Source of the DNA: Candidatus Rhabdochlamydia sp.
Lineage (GTDB): Bacteria; Chlamydiota; Chlamydiia; Chlamydiales; Rhabdochlamydiaceae
Direction of reading: 5' to 3'
DNA: 9,604 nucleotides
NCBI GenBank assembly: GCA_030043815.1
Contig: JASHWX010000160.1
Location: 1 to 9,604, forward strand
The notes beneath the pieces were generated by a model, which saw only the letters and a list, made by a program, of their open reading frames with translations, did no database searches and was not told the DNA's origin. Position 1 is the stretch's first letter. The number at the start of each line of letters is the position of its first letter. Positions 6,347 through 9,604 of the stretch are shown one piece after another. Both the position numbers and the translations under genes were made by a program.

Positions 6347-7306
6347 ATGCTTTCAGAACTCTTGCAAGAACAGCGGCGCTACCTCGCAGAATATTTTGAC
6401 CGGCTCGATTTGGCCCAAGTCGAGCGGGCCGTTGCCGAATGCCTCAACACCCAAGGCCTCATCGTCTTTACCGGCGTAGGCAAAAGCGGCATCATCGCTG
6501 AGAAGATCGCCATGACAATGATCTCGACAGGCACCAAAGCCCTCTATCTGCCGCCAACCAATTTCTTGCACGGCGATATCGGCATCCTTTCCGAAAACGA
6601 ACTTTTCGTGATCATCAGCCGCAGCGGCGAGACGGAAGAACTGCTCAACCTAGTCCCCTTCGCTAAAAGACGAGGCGCCCGGTCGATGGCCATTGTCTCC
6701 AATCCCCAAAGCCATCTTGCAAAATGCTGCGATCTCTTTGTCAACCTTCCCTTTGAAAAAGAACTGTGCCCATTTGATTTAGCCCCGACAACCTCCACGG
6801 CAGTACAACTGCTCTTTGGCGATATGCTTGCCATCGCCCTCATGCGCTCGAAAGGCTTTAATCTCTCTGCTTACGCGCTCAACCACCCTTCCGGCGCCAT
6901 CGGTAAAAAAATGACCGTTACCGTCGACGAGTTGATGGTCAAAGATGAGCGCATGCCCATCGCCAAGCCAAACGATGCCTTGATCGACGTCCTCGTCGAA
7001 CTCTCAAACAAAAAGTGCGGAGCATTAATGATCGTCGATGACCATCAAAATTTTCTTGGGATTTTTACCGATGGCGACCTGCGCCGCTCCTTACAGAGCC
7101 AAGGCTCGGGCGTGCTTGAAAAAAAAATGAAGGATTTGATGTCCGCTAATGCCCTCACCATCGAAAAAGGCACACTCGCCTGGGATGCATTGAAAATCAT
7201 GCAAAAAGATCCTAAAAAGCTCATCATGATGCTTCCCGTCCTCGATCAAGGAAAAGCCGTCGGCATTGTGCATATGCACGAAATTATTCAAGCAGGTCTT
7301 GCCTAA
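6347..7306 (+). CDS. kdsD: Arabinose 5-phosphate isomerase (KdsD/KpsF family)
   Basis: KdsD interconverts ribulose 5-phosphate and arabinose 5-phosphate, the first step of Kdo synthesis for LPS. The 319 residues contain an N-terminal SIS domain, with GVGKSGIIAEKIA (43-55), LHGDIG (74-79), SRSGETEE (91-98), APTTSTAVQLLFGDMLA (146-162) and LNHPSGAIGKK (178-188), followed by two CBS repeats (about 195-250 and 262-316). The length matches E. coli KdsD (328). The frame is open further upstream to 6206, but that start would overlap divergent icd by 72 bp and adds residues foreign to the family; ATG 6347 gives the expected N terminus. No Shine-Dalgarno precedes it, and a candidate -10 lies only 8 bp before the ATG. 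The stop overlaps the nhaD start (TAATG). GutQ/KpsF paralogues cannot be excluded, but with lpxK and gmhA nearby a housekeeping Kdo role is likely. Confidence 0.93.
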   Translation: MLSELLQEQRRYLAEYFDRLDLAQVERAVAECLNTQGLIVFTGVGKSGIIAEKIAMTMISTGTKALYLPPTNFLHGDIGILSENELFVIISRSGETEELLNLVPFAKRRGARSMAIVSNPQSHLAKCCDLFVNLPFEKELCPFDLAPTTSTAVQLLFGDMLAIALMRSKGFNLSAYALNHPSGAIGKKMTVTVDELMVKDERMPIAKPNDALIDVLVELSNKKCGALMIVDDHQNFLGIFTDGDLRRSLQSQGSGVLEKKMKDLMSANALTIEKGTLAWDALKIMQKDPKKLIMMLPVLDQGKAVGIVHMHEIIQAGLA

Positions 7307-8580
7307 TGTGGAATTGCTATTTCATCATCGTCATTTTTGCCATCGGTTACAGCGCCATCATCTTAGAGCATTACATCAAAATCAACAAAGCCGCATCCGC
7401 TCTGTTGATCGCTGTGCTCTGCTGGTCTCTTTATCTCACCTGCGGGGCTGCGCCTCTTAGTGAAAGCATAGAGGCGCTAGGGCACCACCTTTCTGAGGTT
7501 TCGCAGATTATTTTCTTTTTGATGGGAGCAATGGCCATCGTCGAACTTGTCGATACTCACCGCGGCTTTAAAATCGTCACCGATCTCATCAAAACAAAGT
7601 CGCAACGCCAAATGATCTGGATCATCGCCATTTTCGCATTTTTTCTATCATCGATCCTCGACAACTTGACGACCACCATTTTGATGGTCTCCTTGCTTCG
7701 CAAGCTCGTCCCCCAAGCCGCCGAGCGGTTATTGCTGTGCTGCATCGTGGTTGTCGCCGCCAACGCAGGCGGCGCATGGACGCCGATCGGCGATGTCACC
7801 ACGACCATGCTTTGGATCAATGGCCAAATTTCCACTGTCGCTGTCATGAAATCATTATTTATTCCCTCCGTCGTCTCCCTGCTCATCCCGCTCGCCTGGT
7901 TTTCATTGAAGACAAAAGGCAAACTCACGATGCAAAAACTTTCCCCTGAAGAGACAGCCCTCGTCCCCGGCTCAAAACTCGTCTTCTTTTTAGGAATCGG
8001 CGGATTGGTTTTTGTCCCCATTTTTAAAGCTCTCACAGGCCTGCCACCCTATATGGGAGTCCTTTTGGCACTCGCCGTCTTGTGGATTGTGACCGACAGC
8101 ATGCATCAAAAGCATGAGGCCCGCACCCACTTGCGCATCCCGCACATCCTCACACGCGTCGACACCTCCGGCGTGTTGTTCTTTTTAGGCATTCTGCTCG
8201 CCGTCGACGCCCTCCAGACCGCCGGCTTCCTTCAAGTCGTCGCCAACTGGCTCGATACAGCCGTTAAAAATCAAGCCGCGATCGCCACCCTCATCGGCTT
8301 TTTCTCTGCCATCATCGATAACGTCCCTCTCGTCGCTGCGACCATGGGAATGTACCCATTGCAAACCTATCCCCCTGACTCCTCGCTGTGGCATATGATC
8401 GCCTATGCCGCGGGTACTGGCGGAAGCATGCTCATCATCGGCTCTGCCGCAGGCGTCGCTTTGATGGGCATGGAAAAAATTGACTTTGTCACCTACATGA
8501 AAAAAGCCACCCTCCCCGTTGCAATCGGTTATGTTGCCGGGATGGGAATCTACATCCTCTTAAAAGCTTGGCTCCCCTAA
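7306..8580 (+). CDS. nhaD: Na+/H+ antiporter, NhaD type
   Basis: This inner-membrane antiporter of the ion-transporter superfamily exports Na+ in exchange for protons. The 424 residues contain roughly ten to twelve hydrophobic segments, the first at about 4-20. Family motifs are strong: SSILDNLTTTILMVSLLRK (115-133), NAGGAWTPIGDVTTTMLW (153-170), the second inverted-repeat equivalent IIDNVPLVAA (336-345) and GTGGSMLIIGSAAGV (370-384). The two DN motifs within membrane segments are the likely ion-binding sites. The ATG shares its A with the kdsD TAA stop, implying translational coupling, with AGG about 10 bp upstream. Sodium-driven transport is common in Chlamydiae, and this gene would help maintain the Na+ gradient; that link is inference. 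No hairpin-plus-T-run terminator follows, only a large inverted repeat. Confidence 0.93.
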   Translation: MWNCYFIIVIFAIGYSAIILEHYIKINKAASALLIAVLCWSLYLTCGAAPLSESIEALGHHLSEVSQIIFFLMGAMAIVELVDTHRGFKIVTDLIKTKSQRQMIWIIAIFAFFLSSILDNLTTTILMVSLLRKLVPQAAERLLLCCIVVVAANAGGAWTPIGDVTTTMLWINGQISTVAVMKSLFIPSVVSLLIPLAWFSLKTKGKLTMQKLSPEETALVPGSKLVFFLGIGGLVFVPIFKALTGLPPYMGVLLALAVLWIVTDSMHQKHEARTHLRIPHILTRVDTSGVLFFLGILLAVDALQTAGFLQVVANWLDTAVKNQAAIATLIGFFSAIIDNVPLVAATMGMYPLQTYPPDSSLWHMIAYAAGTGGSMLIIGSAAGVALMGMEKIDFVTYMKKATLPVAIGYVAGMGIYILLKAWLP

Positions 8581-8582
8581 TT

Positions 8583-8847
8583 AATTTTTAACGCAAAGGC
8601 GCGGAGGAACGCGATGACTATACAGTCGGCCCTGAAGTATTCATTCGCCAAATCTTTTCGTCCTTTTTGGCGATTTTCAACTTTTGCGAACTCCTTAACT
8701 TTCTTCAAGTTAGATTCGTTCGCAAAAATTGAAAATCGCCGAAAAATCATCGAAAATCTTCGGCAAAGCAATACTTCAGGGCCGACTATAGAGATGCGAA
8801 CTCTCATTTGCGTCTTTGCGTTCCTCAGCGCCTTTGCGTTTAAAATT
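8583..8847. repeat. Large inverted repeat of 265 bp (MITE-like) between nhaD and the rRNA gene
   Basis: The two halves are near-complementary throughout. Outer arms AACGCAAAGGCGCGGAGGAA (8591-8610) match the complement of 8820-8839 with one mismatch. The next block GTCGGCCCTGAAGTATT (8625-8641) pairs perfectly with 8770-8786. A third block, GGCGATTTTCAACTTTTGCG (8669-8688), pairs with 8719-8738 with one mismatch. The centre is a TAACTT/AAGTTA hairpin at 8696-8712. The right half has about 16 extra bases (8794-8809). Open frames on both strands here mirror each other because of the symmetry and are not genes. The element could be a transposase-less mobile element, and its transcript would fold into one long hairpin. 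Confidence 0.85.
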
Positions 8848-9122
8848 CATAGCCCCTTTTTCCCTCTTAAAATGAAAAAATTTCCGAAAATGATTTGCAC
8901 AAAATTCCCGCCTTTATGTATGTTGCTTAATTCCTTTTGAGGAAAACCGGAAGGCTCTGCAAAAGGAAGAAAGCCAACGAGATTGGTTTAATCATTTTCT
9001 TAACATCGGAAGTGAAGTGACGTGCAAGCAAGTAAAGCTTGTGCGGATAAGTGAGTAAATAAAACTCAACTTATTTGCCTGTAAATTTTTTTGTAAACAG
9101 ACAAATACTTAAAGAATTTTTA
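8848..9122 (+). promoter_or_regulatory. rRNA operon upstream and leader region
   Basis: There is no coding sequence in this AT-rich stretch. A possible promoter is TTGCAC (8895-8900), 18 bp, TATGTT (8919-8924); it is weak. Downstream are three stems: TTCCTTTTG/CAAAAGGAA (8931-8939/8960-8968, perfect), TATTTGCCTGT/ACAGACAAATA (9072-9082/9097-9107, one mismatch) and AAAGAAT-TTTT-ATTCTTT (9111-9128), which straddles the expected mature 16S 5' end. These fit a structured, processed rRNA leader, but the promoter position is uncertain. Confidence 0.4.
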
Positions 9123-9604
9123 TTCTTTGAGAATTTGATCTTGGTTCAGATTGAATGCTGGCAGCGTGGATGAGGCATGCAAGTCGAACGAAACTCTAGG
9201 GCAACTTGGAGTTTAGTGGCGGAAGGGTTAGTAATACATGAATAACTTGCCTTTTACCTGGGGATAACGGCTGGAAACGGCCGCTAATACCGAATGAGGT
9301 AGTGGGAGGAAACTTCCACTTATCAAAGTAGGGGACCTTGAAAGAGGCCTTGCGGTAGAAGAGAGGTTCATGGGATATCAGCTAGTTGGTGTGGTAAAGG
9401 CGCACCAAGGCAAAGACGTCTAGGCGGATTGAGAGATTGACCGCCAACATTGGGACTGAGATACTGCCCAGACTCCTACGGGAGGCTGCAGTCGAGGATC
9501 TTTCGCAATGGGCGCAAGCCTGACGAAGCGACGCTGCGTGAGCGATGAAGGCCTTCGGGTCGTAAAGCTCTTTCGCGCAAGAACAAGGAAGGGATGTGAA
9601 TAAC
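9123..9604 (+). rRNA. rrs: 16S ribosomal RNA, 5' part (runs off the window)
   Basis: AGAATTTGATCTTGGTTCAG (9130-9149) corresponds to E. coli 16S from position 8, so the mature 5' end is expected near 9123. The sequence continues through GGATGAGGCATGCAAGTCGA, GGAAACGGCCGCTAATACCG, GATATCAGCTAGTTGGTG, ACTCCTACGGGAGGCTGCAG and the GACGAAGCGACGCTGCGTG helix. GGAGGCTGCAGTCGAG, instead of the usual GGAGGCAGCAGTGGGG, is a chlamydial signature. About 482 bases are present, ending in the V3 region. The remainder of 16S, and any 23S and 5S, lie beyond the window. Confidence 0.97.

Noticed and set aside
8577..8940. Open frames on both strands within and beside the inverted repeat (76 and 108 codons)
   Set aside because: They mirror each other because the DNA is palindromic, they match no family, and the composition is that of the repeat.

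Overview
The window is from a member of the Chlamydiae, most likely an environmental (amoeba- or arthropod-associated type) chlamydia rather than Chlamydia itself. The main evidence is the 5' part of a 16S rRNA gene at the right end, which has chlamydial signatures (GGATGAGGCATGCAAGTCGA, and GGAGGCTGCAGTCGAG at the usual 338 site). Gene content agrees. The window encodes a heptose-pathway isomerase and an isocitrate dehydrogenase, functions that Chlamydiaceae, with their heptose-free LPS and cut-down TCA cycle, are known to lack.

Layout. Positions 1-170 hold most of a palindromic repeat cut by the window edge, followed by about 350 bp with no convincing gene. Positions 517-4422 form a tight plus-strand operon: gmhA (heptose precursor), lpxK (lipid A 4'-kinase), a lipoyl acyltransferase (E2) and hemB. 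The junctions are 12 bp, a 4-bp ATGA overlap and 1 bp. On the minus strand, icd (4841-6277) is followed by a 143-residue protein of unknown function (4364-4795) that has its own near-consensus promoter and overlaps the 3' end of hemB tail to tail. A 69-bp AT-rich divergent spacer separates icd from a plus-strand pair, kdsD (6347-7306) and nhaD (7306-8580), joined by a TAATG overlap. Positions 8581-9122 contain a 265-bp near-perfect inverted repeat and then the rRNA leader. 16S rRNA starts near 9123 and runs off the window.

Function. gmhA, lpxK and kdsD all feed LPS synthesis: the ADP-heptose precursor, the lipid A 4'-phosphate and the Kdo precursor. icd and the E2 serve central carbon metabolism, hemB serves tetrapyrrole synthesis, and nhaD serves Na+/H+ homeostasis.

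The most unusual feature is a family of palindromic elements. One copy sits inside the lpxK reading frame without breaking it and adds roughly 50 residues between two conserved LpxK segments. A second, diverged copy lies at 1-170. It shares the arm sequences and, when translated in the equivalent frame, gives similar peptides (CMEKT/CLEKT, KGVF/MGVF, ATGSK/CNGLK). This resembles the protein-coding palindromic elements of Rickettsia in behaviour, although I see no sequence relationship that I can claim.
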